Below, piece after piece: positions 28,074-36,421 of a stretch of DNA of 64,000 bases; position 1 is the stretch's first letter; every line of letters begins with the position of its first letter. Origin of the DNA: Chloracidobacterium sp. Its GTDB lineage: Bacteria; Acidobacteriota; Blastocatellia; Pyrinomonadales; Pyrinomonadaceae. The notes beneath the pieces were generated by a model, which made no database searches, had not been told where the DNA came from, and saw only the letters and a list, made by a program, of their open reading frames with translations. The position numbers and the translations under genes were made by a program. Location of the stretch: positions 434,001 to 498,000 of the forward strand of contig JADJWM010000018.1 of NCBI GenBank assembly GCA_016716365.1, written 5' to 3'.

Positions 28074-28862
28074 TTAGATTAATAGTCCCTTGTTTAGTAG
28101 AGCTAAAACGTCCATCGACAATGCGATCGCGCAATGCAGGGCCAGCCCGAGCCAAATACTTCCGTTACGATAGCTCAGCCACCCCAGAAAGATGCCCGCG
28201 GCGATCGCCGAAATGGTTTCCGCTGGCGGCTTTCCGAAGTGGATCATGCAGTACGGAATGGTCATCACAAAGATCGAGTACAGTCCGAAACTTCGTTTCA
28301 GGCTGTGGACAAGAAAGCCCCGGAAAAAGAACTCGAGCCCAAGAAACTGCATGAAGTATACCAGTTCCCAAAGCAGGAATGTTTGGCCAAGGTAAAGCTC
28401 ATCGTTATAGATACGAAGGAAAGGGTATTTCGCCGCAAAGCCTTCCGTGAGTGACATCAGATAGACCAACGGAAGCATTACGATGGTGCACGCGGCCAGG
28501 AGCTTCCAGAAGCCGGGCTCGATCTGCAATCTCAATCCAAAATCGCGAAAATCCGCGTTCCACCAAAACCTAATGATCAGCAGCGGCCCGACCAGGTAGA
28601 AGACCGTCACGACCGCGACCCACCAGATAAGGCCGGGAAGATTGTTTTGGTTCGAGCTTGCGATCCACGAGCCGAGCCGTTGCAGATCTGATCCGTGCAG
28701 GGCCTTTGCGACCGGCCCCGGGTCCTTTAAGTAATAAATGCAGGTCAAGCCGAATGCCGTGTAAACAAGTGCAAGGACGGCCCGCCGGTCAAGGCCCGAA
28801 ATATCGCGGCGGATGTGGTCGAGGACTTCGAGCATTTCACGGAACGAGAACTTAGTCTGCAA
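28074..28862 (-). CDS. CPBP-family (Abi/CAAX-like) intramembrane protease homologue
   Basis: 262 residues with about seven membrane helices. The CPBP signatures are LEFFFRGFLVHSL (here a single Glu-x3-Arg instead of the usual EExxxR), YCMIHFGKP and GIFLGWLSYRNGSIWLGLALHC with the metal-type histidines. Family members process prenylated proteins or act in bacteriocin self-protection; the substrate is unknown. It lies between ruvA and the secreted protein. Confidence 0.8.
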   Translation of the reverse strand: MQTKFSFREMLEVLDHIRRDISGLDRRAVLALVYTAFGLTCIYYLKDPGPVAKALHGSDLQRLGSWIASSNQNNLPGLIWWVAVVTVFYLVGPLLIIRFWWNADFRDFGLRLQIEPGFWKLLAACTIVMLPLVYLMSLTEGFAAKYPFLRIYNDELYLGQTFLLWELVYFMQFLGLEFFFRGFLVHSLKRSFGLYSIFVMTIPYCMIHFGKPPAETISAIAAGIFLGWLSYRNGSIWLGLALHCAIALSMDVLALLNKGLLI

Positions 28863-28952
28863 AGGCGTACGGGTCGTTTGCCGTCCAAAAAGCGGCTCCC
28901 GGGACAGTATTCGCAGTTCGATCTGATCTCAGACAAAAGCGGCCGTGTTCCA

Positions 28953-29564
28953 TCACTTCGCAAGTTTTTGCAGAGCCGCCCGCAGGAGTTTCTGCACATT
29001 CTGTTCGATGCCCTCCTGACTTGCCTGCTGCAGGGCCCTTTCCGCGGCCGACCTCTGATAGCCAAGATTGACAAGTGCAGAAAGCGCGTCGTCGAAAGCG
29101 GTATCCGAACCCGAACTCGCGGCTGGACTCGATGCGGCCCCCGCCGACGGGCCGGCCGAAAGCTCCGCAACCTTATCACGAAGCTCGACCACCAAGCGCT
29201 CGGCGGTCTTGCGTCCGACGCCCGCGATCGCGGTCAGCCGTGCCAAATTACCCGTCCGGACGGCGTCGATGATCTCGTCGGCATTTAGTCCGCTCAGCAT
29301 CGAGATCGCCGATCTTGCACCGACGCCCTGCACCGACAGCAGCCGTAGGAATAGGTCCTTATCTCTCTGCGTGCGGAAGCCGAAAAGCTGTATGGCGTCC
29401 TCGCGAACGTTGGTGTGGATCCGGAGCTCGATCTCGGTTCCGGGCTCCCCGATATCGTAGTAAGTCGAGAGCGGGATCGCGACCTCGTACCCCACACCGT
29501 TCACATCGACGATCACGGAGCCCGGCAATTTCTCTAAAAGTTTTCCCGAAAGGAATGCGATCAT
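28953..29564 (-). CDS. ruvA: Holliday junction DNA-binding protein RuvA
   Basis: 203 residues from the preferred start MIAFLSGKL; an ATG seven codons upstream is less typical. Domain I (OB fold, VDVNGVGYEVAIP), the helix-hairpin-helix pair (LLSVQGVGARSAISML and LTAIAGVGRKTAERLVVEL) and the RuvB-binding C-terminal helices (DDALSALVNLGYQRSAAERAL) are present. RuvA tetramers recognise Holliday junctions. First gene of the operon that ends with ruvB. Confidence 0.96.
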   Translation of the reverse strand: MIAFLSGKLLEKLPGSVIVDVNGVGYEVAIPLSTYYDIGEPGTEIELRIHTNVREDAIQLFGFRTQRDKDLFLRLLSVQGVGARSAISMLSGLNADEIIDAVRTGNLARLTAIAGVGRKTAERLVVELRDKVAELSAGPSAGAASSPAASSGSDTAFDDALSALVNLGYQRSAAERALQQASQEGIEQNVQKLLRAALQKLAK

Positions 29565-29854
29565 TGTTTCATAGCTGAAACGCAAATTGTATGTTATTTG
29601 TCTCTACGGGGCAACGGGTTGCACGTGATCCCGCATCCTGTTTTAGAGGCCGGTCAGCATTTGATGTGATGGCGAAGTGTCTTGGCGGCAACTGAAAATT
29701 GGAGATCGGGAACACTTTTTTCCCATTTCTGAACGAAAGAGCTTCCAAGTTCGCGGCGAACGCGTTAGAATGTGTTTGAGAAAGTTCCTGAAAGTTGAAT
29801 CCAGGAGCCCATCGCCGGCGTAGTCATTGATAACTTGGTTTTGAGGTGAAGTAA

Positions 29855-30181
29855 ATGCTGTATATTGGAGTTTTGAAAAGGGTCTTACCGTTCTTTGTGA
29901 CGTTCGCCGCCGGGCTATTCATTGCCAGTTTCTTTGTTTCTGTTTCTTCGCCATCGGTCAGTTTTCCGCGAAGGGGACATAAATTTCAAGAGATCAAAAG
30001 GCTTCGTGAAGAGGTTCGCGATCTGAAGCGGACCAATTGCGAGCTTCGAAAGCAATTATCGGAAGCCCGACGAAATATGGACGAAACGTCCGCTGAAAAG
30101 TTCGACCTCTATTTCAACGAAGAAGTGCCCGCACCGCCGCCCCCGCCGAGGGCTCCTCGGCGAGTGACGGTCGAGAAATAG
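29855..30181 (+). CDS. Small membrane-anchored coiled-coil protein
   Basis: 108 residues: one membrane helix (FFVTFAAGLFIASFFVSV), a basic turn, a coiled coil (IKRLREEVRDLKRTNCELRKQLSEARR) and a proline-rich tail (PAPPPPPRAPRR). The proline tail recalls a TonB linker but no TonB C-terminal domain follows. Function unknown. It stands alone upstream of the microcompartment operon, separated by an inverted repeat. Confidence 0.65.
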   Translation: MLYIGVLKRVLPFFVTFAAGLFIASFFVSVSSPSVSFPRRGHKFQEIKRLREEVRDLKRTNCELRKQLSEARRNMDETSAEKFDLYFNEEVPAPPPPPRAPRRVTVEK

Positions 30182-30200
30182 GCCCATTTTCTTACGGTTT

Positions 30201-30243
30201 GCCCCAGGTTAACGCACGCCCCGTGTTTGTGTTAATCTGGGGC
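30201..30243. promoter_or_regulatory. 13-bp inverted repeat before the microcompartment operon
   Basis: GCCCCAGGTTAAC (30201-30213) and GTTAATCTGGGGC (30231-30243) pair with one mismatch around a 17-base loop, ending 10 bases before the aldolase ATG. It may be a regulator-binding operator or an attenuator; it could also terminate the preceding gene, though the T-tract is poor. Confidence 0.5.
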
Positions 30244-30253
30244 GTCCTTATTT

Positions 30254-31045
30254 ATGAACGAAGCCGAAGCCCGCACAAAGATCGTCGAGATCGGCAAACT
30301 TCTCTATGACCGAAATTATTTGGTCGCCTTTGACGGCAATGTGAGTGTCCGCCTCGACGACGGACGCATCATGGCTACCCCGACGATGACCTCGAAGGGG
30401 CGCTTGACTGAAGACTGCCTCGCCATTACCGATATTGACGGGAAACCTCTCAACGACCGCAAAGCCTCGTCGGAACTGGCGATGCATTTGCTTATCTACC
30501 ACATGCGGCCGGAGATCAACGCGGTTTGCCATGCGCATCCACCGCACGGAACGGCTTTCGCGGTCGCCGGCCTGGCTATCGATAAACCGATTCTCTCCGA
30601 GGTGATCCTTACGCTTGGCTGTGTGCCGCTGACCGGCTACGGAACGCCTTCAACTGACGAATTGACCGAAGCGATGAAACCCTTCGTCGCCGTCCATAAC
30701 GCATTGCTGATGGCTAATCACGGTGCCGTCGCCTACGGCCGTCATTTGTGGGAGGCTTATGATCGCCTTGAGACGCTTGAGCACACGGCAAAGATCGCGA
30801 TCCTGGCCAAGGCACTCGGCGGTGCTAACGACCTTCCGGCGGACGCGATCGAGAAGCTCATTGAGATCCGTGAAAGGGCCGGTTTTCTTGACGAATCGGC
30901 ACGCTGCCAGTCTTGCGGATACCTGCATCAAAATGGCCTCGCCGGTGCGGAATGCACCGTTAACGGCGGCCCAGGCGGGTCGAAGATCTCATTCTCACGA
31001 GAAGAATTGATAGACCTTTTGAGCCAGGCGGCAAGATTGAGTTAA
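30254..31045 (+). CDS. Class II aldolase/adducin family protein, microcompartment-associated
   Basis: 263 residues. FDGNVSVR near the N-terminus, the metal ligands in VCHAHPPHGTA (H93, H95) and MANHGAVAYG, and an E74-type catalytic position define L-fuculose/L-rhamnulose 1-phosphate aldolases, which yield DHAP and lactaldehyde. An unusual C-terminal part (about 210-263) carries CQSCGYLHQNG. Followed by shell genes, it fits the fucose/rhamnose microcompartments of Planctomycetes and Verrucomicrobia, where lactaldehyde is handled inside the shell. The alcohol and aldehyde dehydrogenases are not in this window. Confidence 0.85.
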   Translation: MNEAEARTKIVEIGKLLYDRNYLVAFDGNVSVRLDDGRIMATPTMTSKGRLTEDCLAITDIDGKPLNDRKASSELAMHLLIYHMRPEINAVCHAHPPHGTAFAVAGLAIDKPILSEVILTLGCVPLTGYGTPSTDELTEAMKPFVAVHNALLMANHGAVAYGRHLWEAYDRLETLEHTAKIAILAKALGGANDLPADAIEKLIEIRERAGFLDESARCQSCGYLHQNGLAGAECTVNGGPGGSKISFSREELIDLLSQAARLS

Positions 31046-31094
31046 ACTAGCGCGACTTTCGGATATTTATCTAAAACCTCAGGAGTTGATCTAA

Positions 31095-31373
31095 ATGCAG
31101 GAAGCATTGGGAATGGTTGAGTGCAAGGGCCTTGTAGCGATGATCGAGGCCGCCGACGCAATGGTCAAAGCGGCGAATGTCCAACTCGTCGGCTATGAGA
31201 AGATCGGAGCAGGGTTCGTCACCGCGATCGTCCGAGGCGACGTCGCAGCGGTAAAAGCCGCAACGGATGCAGGTGCCTCGGCAGCCCGCCGCGTAGGTGA
31301 ATTGGTCAGCGTGCACGTGATCCCGAGGCCGCATTCGAGCGTTGACGAACGGCTGCCTGTCATTTTGAAGTAA
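31095..31373 (+). CDS. BMC-H hexameric microcompartment shell protein
   Basis: 92 residues, one BMC domain: [53 protein letters not shown] and a C-terminal VHVIPRPH strand. Hexamers tile the facets of the protein shell, and the KIGAG loop lines the pore. AGGAG precedes the ATG. It is the only facet protein in the operon. Confidence 0.95.
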   Translation: MQEALGMVECKGLVAMIEAADAMVKAANVQLVGYEKIGAGFVTAIVRGDVAAVKAATDAGASAARRVGELVSVHVIPRPHSSVDERLPVILK

Positions 31374-31438
31374 GCCGCGCATTGTGGTCGGTTGTGTCCG
31401 TTTGAACGGCTCGTTGGTCACAGCCCACCGCTCGCAAT

Positions 31439-31705
31439 ATGATCATCGGACGCATTTTGGGCACAGTCGTGTCCACCCAAAAGGATGAGCGGCTTCACGG
31501 TAAGAAACTCCTGATCGTGAAGCCGATCAACTTGGACGGCACCGACCAGAGCGGTTACGTCGTTGCGGTCGATACCGTCGGAGCCGGCTTTCACGAAAAG
31601 GTCATCGTGGTCGGCGGGTCGTCGGCTCGAATGGCCGAAGGCAACAAGGACTGCCCCGTCGATTCGGCGATCATCGGTGTTATTGACACGCTGGATTTCA
31701 TTTGA
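31439..31705 (+). CDS. BMC-P (EutN/CcmL) pentameric vertex protein 1
   Basis: 88 residues of the EutN/CcmL fold: IGRILGTVVSTQKDERLHGKKLLIV, VVAVDTVGAGFHEKVIVVGGSSAR and AIIGVIDTL. Pentamers close the vertices of the icosahedral shell. The stop overlaps the possible TTG start of the DoxX gene. Confidence 0.93.
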   Translation: MIIGRILGTVVSTQKDERLHGKKLLIVKPINLDGTDQSGYVVAVDTVGAGFHEKVIVVGGSSARMAEGNKDCPVDSAIIGVIDTLDFI

Positions 31706-32106
31706 CTCCTGTGTTTGGAAACGACAAGAAGACGGCAGCCCTCATGACCATACGGCTTGCACTCGCCGCGGTCCTATTCATCCATGGGGCGGCCCGGATC
31801 GCCAACGGAACGGTCGACGACTTTGGCGGATTTCTCGGATCACAAGGAATCCCGCTTGGCTTCTACGTCGCCTGGGGCATAACGCTGTTCGAATTGATAG
31901 GGAGTGTTTTGATGGCTGCCGGCTTCTACGCCTGGCTGATTGCGACTGTCTTTGCAGTTCATCTTGCGGTCGGCATCGCGCTCGTACACTGGAGGGAGGG
32001 CTGGTTCGTTGTCGGGGCCGGCCGGAATGGGATCGAATTCAGTGCCCTGCTGATCGTCTCGCTCCTTGCGGTCGCATACGCAAATTACTCTGGAGGCAGG
32101 AAGTAG
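31702..32106 (+). CDS. DoxX-family membrane protein inside the microcompartment operon
   Basis: 134 residues from a TTG overlapping the vertex-protein stop; ATG 31744 (MTIRLALAAVLFIHGAARI) is a good alternative start. Four membrane helices and the DoxX pattern (FIHGAARI, GIPLGFYVAWGITLFELIGSVLMAAGF, AVHLAVGIALVHW) are clear. DoxX-like proteins are small quinone- or redox-linked membrane proteins. Its place between two shell genes is unusual. Confidence 0.82.
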   Translation: MTPVFGNDKKTAALMTIRLALAAVLFIHGAARIANGTVDDFGGFLGSQGIPLGFYVAWGITLFELIGSVLMAAGFYAWLIATVFAVHLAVGIALVHWREGWFVVGAGRNGIEFSALLIVSLLAVAYANYSGGRK

Positions 32107-32109
32107 AAC

Positions 32110-32385
32110 GTGCAGATCGCCCGTGTCATAGGAACGGTTGTCTCGACGATCAAGAACGCCTCACTCAGCGGGCGAAAGATGCTGATCGTTCAGACGCTGG
32201 ACGCTGACCTGCAGTCAAAAGGAAAGCCGATGGTCGCTTTAGATGCCGTCGGGGCCGGCGTCGGCGAGTTAGTATTTTGGTGCCGGGGAAAGGAAGCTTC
32301 GTTTCCATTCAAACGCGATGAAACACCCACCGACTGTACCATCGTCGGCATAATCGACTCCGACGCCCACGTCAGGAACAGGTAG
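32110..32385 (+). CDS. BMC-P (EutN/CcmL) vertex protein 2
   Basis: 91 residues starting at GTG with GGAGG 13 bases upstream. ARVIGTVVSTIKNASLSGRKMLIV, MVALDAVGAGVGELVFWCRGKEAS and CTIVGIIDS mark the family. It differs from copies 1 and 3 in the loop after the second strand (CRGKEASFPFKRDE), so the three vertex proteins are not recent duplicates. Confidence 0.92.
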   Translation: MQIARVIGTVVSTIKNASLSGRKMLIVQTLDADLQSKGKPMVALDAVGAGVGELVFWCRGKEASFPFKRDETPTDCTIVGIIDSDAHVRNR

Positions 32386-32469
32386 AGGATTTGTCGTCAT
32401 ATCATTGACCGAGAGCATTGACGACGGGACGTTCCGTAATAATTTCTTTTTTGCAGCGAAACTCAAAAG

Positions 32470-32763
32470 ATGCTCTTAGCCCGTGTCATCGGTAACGTCG
32501 TCGCCACTCAAAAGAATCAAAGGTACGAAGGCGCGCGAATAATGCTATGCCGGCAGGTCACACCCGAAGGAAAGGACATGGACTATACTTGCCTCGCCCT
32601 TGATTCTGTCGATTCGGGTGTCGGGGACCTTGTGGTCATTGCCCAGGAGGGCTGGTCCGCCTCAACCGCCTCGACGGGTCGCCCCGGAGCCGCCATCGAT
32701 TCGGCGATCGTAGGCGTTGTCGATCGTGTGGACCTGCTGCCGGCTTCCAGCGGTCAGAAATAG
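32470..32763 (+). CDS. BMC-P (EutN/CcmL) vertex protein 3
   Basis: 97 residues: ARVIGNVVATQKNQRYEGARIML, CLALDSVDSGVGDLVVIAQEGWSAS and AIVGVVDRVDLLPA. The conserved GxG turn reads SVDSGVG. Some microcompartments of the planctomycete type encode three distinct pentamer proteins, as here. Confidence 0.92.
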   Translation: MLLARVIGNVVATQKNQRYEGARIMLCRQVTPEGKDMDYTCLALDSVDSGVGDLVVIAQEGWSASTASTGRPGAAIDSAIVGVVDRVDLLPASSGQK

Positions 32764-32775
32764 GCTGAAAAGATC

Positions 32776-33093
32776 ATGAGCGATAAAAAGCTGCTTGCCG
32801 AACGTATCGCACGGTTGCTCGAGGCCGAGCAGCCTGGAGGCGACCTCGCATCTGTTTTTGCAAGCATCGAGAAAATAAATCATCGCCTGGACAAATTGGA
32901 AAGCGCTCTGCCTCATCCCAGATCCGAAGCCTCGATCTCGCCATCAGTTCATCCCAGTCAGGAAAAATACGCAGTGCTTGAAGCCGTGGCTGACCAGATC
33001 ATCGAAGGACTAAAAAATGAAAAGGCCTGCTCCTTCGAACCGGCGGAGAGGCCTTGTGATCATTGTTCCATGTGCAGCTCGCGGGGCTTTTGA
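32776..33093 (+). CDS. Small Cys-tailed protein of the microcompartment operon; possible cargo adaptor
   Basis: 105 residues, no known family. It has an amphipathic N-terminal helix (KKLLAERIARLLEAE), a second helical stretch with heptad character (VFASIEKINHRLDKLESAL), a variable linker, another helix (YAVLEAVADQIIEGL) and a tail PCDHCSMCSSRGF with a C-x2-C-x2-C pattern. Amphipathic end helices joined by a linker are how encapsulation peptides look, and the Cys tail may bind a metal or cluster. 12 bases after the last vertex gene, last of the operon. Function is inferred. Confidence 0.75.
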   Translation: MSDKKLLAERIARLLEAEQPGGDLASVFASIEKINHRLDKLESALPHPRSEASISPSVHPSQEKYAVLEAVADQIIEGLKNEKACSFEPAERPCDHCSMCSSRGF

Positions 33094-33103
33094 CCCCGAA
33101 GCT

Positions 33104-33796
33104 CTAATTATTCGCAGCCGGTGCGTTACTAGCCGGTGCAGAATTTGCAGGCGGGGCGGCGGGTGCCGAAGGAGACGCAGGCTGGGTCCTTCTCAGCGAG
33201 TTTGCATCTCCCACGTTCGGCGCGGATCTAGCACCTGGTTCCGCCTGGAAGAACGGCTCTTCCTTAAATCCAAGTAACCCTGCTGTGAGGACTGCTGGGA
33301 ATGAATTCCTTGTCGTGTTGTAGTCTGTGACCGCCTGGTTAAAGTCGAGCCTGGCGACGTTGATCCGGTTCTCGGTACCCGAAAGCTCGTCCTGCACCTT
33401 CATGAACGCCTCACTTGACCTGAGCTGAGGGTACTGTTCCTGAAGCATCAGAAGCCGGCCGATCGTGCCGCCAAAACTGTTGTTGGCTTCAATAATGGCC
33501 TGCTTCTGTTCAGGGGTCTTATCACCCTCAGCCCCTGCCCCAGGGGCCGTCTGGGCATTAAGAAGCCGGGATCGTGCGTCGGCGATCTGTCCGAACACTT
33601 CCTGCTCCTGGACGCCGGTCATCTTTGCCGTTTCAACCAGGTTCGGTATCAGGTCGGCCCGCCGCTGCAGGGCACTTTCTACGTTCGCCCATTTCCCCTT
33701 CACCTGCTGCTGCTTTGCGGTGAGTTCGTTGTAACTGCAGCCGCTCAACACAAAGGCTGCGAATAACGCAGTCGATAATAAAATCGTACGTTTCAT
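33104..33796 (-). CDS. lemA: LemA-family lipoprotein
   Basis: 230 residues from ATG 33796, preceded by AAGGAGACC; an open frame continues upstream but only this start gives the signal. Lipobox LSGC with C20; the LemA core is YNELTAKQQQVKGKWANVESALQRRADLIPNLVE and ARLDFNQAVTDYNTT. An Ala/Pro-rich low-complexity tail (from about 195) follows. LemA proteins often neighbour TPM-domain proteins, as here. Role in envelope homeostasis is not defined. Confidence 0.92.
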   Translation of the reverse strand: MKRTILLSTALFAAFVLSGCSYNELTAKQQQVKGKWANVESALQRRADLIPNLVETAKMTGVQEQEVFGQIADARSRLLNAQTAPGAGAEGDKTPEQKQAIIEANNSFGGTIGRLLMLQEQYPQLRSSEAFMKVQDELSGTENRINVARLDFNQAVTDYNTTRNSFPAVLTAGLLGFKEEPFFQAEPGARSAPNVGDANSLRRTQPASPSAPAAPPANSAPASNAPAANN

Positions 33797-33839
33797 AATT
33801 GGTCTCCTTTCCACCCTGGCCCTCCGGCCTCTGGTCTTG

Positions 33840-34556
33840 TCATTTTCCACCCTTATCGACCGATTCAATGACCTTCTCGATCTGCTCGATGTACTGTCCG
33901 AACAACGCATTCGCTTCAGACTCTTCGAATTTTTCGGTGAAATTATTCTCACGAATATTGAAGATTTTTTCAAACACCGCACCGTCCAGCCCAAGGTGCT
34001 GCGTGGTCAGTGCGACGATCTCGTGTTTCGTGGCAGGCGGTGCCACTCCGTTCAAAAGAAGCACTGCCCTGAAAAGAGCAGAAAAGCTCGCAAGGCTCTC
34101 GCCCATCAATGTCTTTAAGTCATCGACCGATGTCGAGGCCGGAATATACTGCCGTCTTAGCTGGATCAACTTGCTTCTTAGCTCATATTCGGCCTGATGT
34201 CGAAGGAACTTATCGGATATCATCAGATCCCTCAGAACGTCCGATCCAAAAAGGACTTTTCGGGCGATCTCCATCTGGTGAAATTCGATGGGAAAGACGT
34301 CGGCGGCATTCTGCATTTCCGACACCGTGAAATAGACCGGTATCGGCTGACCCATTTTGTGCCATTCGCGCACACATGCATGCGCATTACGCAGGTCGAT
34401 CGGCGCGATCTTATGCAGTGCGACAAGGATGTTGTAATCCGAATGCTGAGGGATAAAATCCCCGGCAGCGGCCGATCCGTACAGTATCACTGCGGCCAGA
34501 TTCTTGCCGTGAGAATTTCTGAGATCGTCAACGAATTCTTCGATCTGATTGATCAT
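33840..34556 (-). CDS. Nucleotidyltransferase-fold protein
   Basis: 238 residues. AAVILYGSAAAGDFIPQHSDYNILVAL is the MNT/minimal-nucleotidyltransferase signature (GS followed by D-x-D), but the second Asp is replaced by Asn (DYN), so activity may be lost or altered. The C half is helical, like HEPN/substrate-binding domains that pair with such folds. Its ATG directly follows the TAA of the TPM protein upstream, so the two are translationally coupled. Target unknown. Confidence 0.72.
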   Translation of the reverse strand: MINQIEEFVDDLRNSHGKNLAAVILYGSAAAGDFIPQHSDYNILVALHKIAPIDLRNAHACVREWHKMGQPIPVYFTVSEMQNAADVFPIEFHQMEIARKVLFGSDVLRDLMISDKFLRHQAEYELRSKLIQLRRQYIPASTSVDDLKTLMGESLASFSALFRAVLLLNGVAPPATKHEIVALTTQHLGLDGAVFEKIFNIRENNFTEKFEESEANALFGQYIEQIEKVIESVDKGGK

Positions 34557-35426
34557 TTACCAGTCACCTCCTGCACCTCCACCTCCAAAATCACCACCTC
34601 CGCCGAATCCGCCCCAGTCAGATCCGCCGGACGACCATCCGGACCCCCAATCGCTCGATGATGAACTACTCGAGCTGTTGATCGCCGAGCCGATTATCCA
34701 CGGAAGAGCGCTTCCGAAGCCTCCGCCCCAGTCCTTTTTGCCACCCCCGGAACCTCGTCCCCCGCCTCCGCGGTTCGAAAAGATGATCACAAGCAGGATG
34801 ATCACAATGATAAGGCAGCAAAAAAGTGTCGGGAAGCCGGAATTTCCGTTGGATGCCGGTTCGGTCGACCGTGCGGCGGGCGGGGCCGTGCCGCTGCCTT
34901 TTGATTCTATCGTGCGAATGTAGGCATCGATGGTGTCGGAAATGCCTTTAGAATAGTTGCCCTTGCGGAACTCCGGGACAAGGTACTGCCGCTGGAGACT
35001 CCCGACCAGGCCGTCGGGAAGTTCATCCTCGAGGTCCTTGCTGATCTGCGTGAAATACTTGCGGTCGTCGATCGCGACAAAGAGCAGGCCGCTCGGGTTA
35101 TCGTCCTCCTTTGACCCGATACCCCAGCCGCGTGCGACCGCGAGCGAATATTCGAAGATCGGCCGCTCGCCGGTTGTCTTGACCACCGCCACCGCAAGCT
35201 CAACGCCGGAACTGTCCCTAAACGCGATCAGCTTCTGGTTAAGCTGTGAAACGGTCGCCGCGTCCAGGACGCCCGCGTAATCGTTTACGGGCCCAGTCGG
35301 AGCCGGCAAAGGCGAAGTGTTTTGGGACCACGGCTGGGTGGCTTGGGCTGAAGCGTTCAAGCAGAAAAGCAGCAAGAACACTACCGCGGCGGCGAACTTT
35401 TGAATCATCGTGGTCGCTTCGTTCAT
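34557..35426 (-). CDS. TPM-domain (YgcG-like) protein 2
   Basis: 289 residues from ATG 35426 (35408 is also possible). Signal peptide, then a TPM domain (about 35-190: PAPTGPVNDYAGVLDAATVSQL, PIFEYSLAVARGWGIGS, LLFVAIDDRKYFTQISKDLED), a membrane helix (FCCLIIVIILLVIIF) and a Gly/Ser-rich C-terminus ending GGAGGDW. It is a paralogue of the next gene. TPM proteins are exported, membrane-tethered and of debated function (phosphatase or photosystem-repair relatives). Confidence 0.87.
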   Translation of the reverse strand: MNEATTMIQKFAAAVVFLLLFCLNASAQATQPWSQNTSPLPAPTGPVNDYAGVLDAATVSQLNQKLIAFRDSSGVELAVAVVKTTGERPIFEYSLAVARGWGIGSKEDDNPSGLLFVAIDDRKYFTQISKDLEDELPDGLVGSLQRQYLVPEFRKGNYSKGISDTIDAYIRTIESKGSGTAPPAARSTEPASNGNSGFPTLFCCLIIVIILLVIIFSNRGGGGRGSGGGKKDWGGGFGSALPWIIGSAINSSSSSSSSDWGSGWSSGGSDWGGFGGGGDFGGGGAGGDW

Positions 35427-35445
35427 AAGTGGTCCAATCACGATT

Positions 35446-36357
35446 CTACCAACTGCCCCCTGATCCGCCGCCGCTAAAGCCGCCTCCGCCCGAAAAGCCT
35501 CCGGAACTGCTGCCCCCCGAAAAACCGCCTCCGCCGAATCCACCACCGCCAAAGCTGATACCCGGTCGAGAGTACCCTCCAAAACCACCGCCCGGCCAAG
35601 GGGTTGCCTCACCGCTACCGCTACCCGACCCAAATCCTTCCCAGGTCTTCGGGTCAAAGAGTGCCTTGCCGATCGTTGTCAATAAAAGGACGATAACAAA
35701 CCCCAGTAATCCGGCGACGATCAAGCCAAAGAAACAGATCGCCGCGGTAAGAAGCGGATCCTTGGCCGGCGGTCGGTATCCCGATGAGTTCGCATTTACG
35801 GCCGGCCGCGGGGCTTGAGTTGCGGTGCCGCGGATCCGGGCGATGTACGCGTCGAGCGTGTCAGAGATCCCCTTGCCGTAATTACCTTTCTTAAACTCGG
35901 GGACGAGATATTGCCGCTGGATGTTTCCCGCGATGCCATCCGGTATCTCGTCCTCGAGGTCGCGGCTGATCTGAGTGAAATATTTCCGGTCGTCGATCGC
36001 TATGAAGAGCAGGGCCGCAGGACTATCATCCTCTTTCGATCCGATGCCCCAGCCTCGGGCGACCGCTAACGAGTATTCGAATATAGGCCGGTCGCCTGTC
36101 GTTCTAACGATCGCGACGGCAATCTCGACCTTATCCCTGTCTTTTAGTTCCTGAAGCTTGGTCTCGAGACGCTCTTTTGTCGCGGCATCGAGGACGCCCA
36201 CATAATCATTGACAAATCCGGTCGGGGCGGGTAGCGGCGACGTATTGATCGAAAAAGGTGCATCCGACTGGCCGAAAAGCAGTGTCGTGCCGAAAAGGAT
36301 GGCGATCAGCACAAACGACGAAAATGCGGCTTTTGACGGTACCGGTCGAAAATTCAT
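35446..36357 (-). CDS. TPM-domain (YgcG-like) protein 1
   Basis: 303 residues. Signal peptide (FSSFVLIAILFGTTLLFGQ), TPM domain (PAPTGFVNDYVGVLDAAT, PIFEYSLAVARGWGIGSKEDD, LLFIAIDDRKYFTQISRDLEDE), membrane helix (ICFFGLIVAGLLGFVIVLLL) and a Gly-rich tail with repeated GGGGFxGG. The domain is very close to that of protein 2, so tandem duplication is likely. It starts 64 bases after dnaX ends and may share its transcript. Confidence 0.88.
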   Translation of the reverse strand: MNFRPVPSKAAFSSFVLIAILFGTTLLFGQSDAPFSINTSPLPAPTGFVNDYVGVLDAATKERLETKLQELKDRDKVEIAVAIVRTTGDRPIFEYSLAVARGWGIGSKEDDSPAALLFIAIDDRKYFTQISRDLEDEIPDGIAGNIQRQYLVPEFKKGNYGKGISDTLDAYIARIRGTATQAPRPAVNANSSGYRPPAKDPLLTAAICFFGLIVAGLLGFVIVLLLTTIGKALFDPKTWEGFGSGSGSGEATPWPGGGFGGYSRPGISFGGGGFGGGGFSGGSSSGGFSGGGGFSGGGSGGSW

Positions 36358-36421
36358 CTGGTTTGAACTGATTGTGCCAAATCACAAATGAATACGAAAG
36401 CGGATGCCGGACGGTTCCGTC

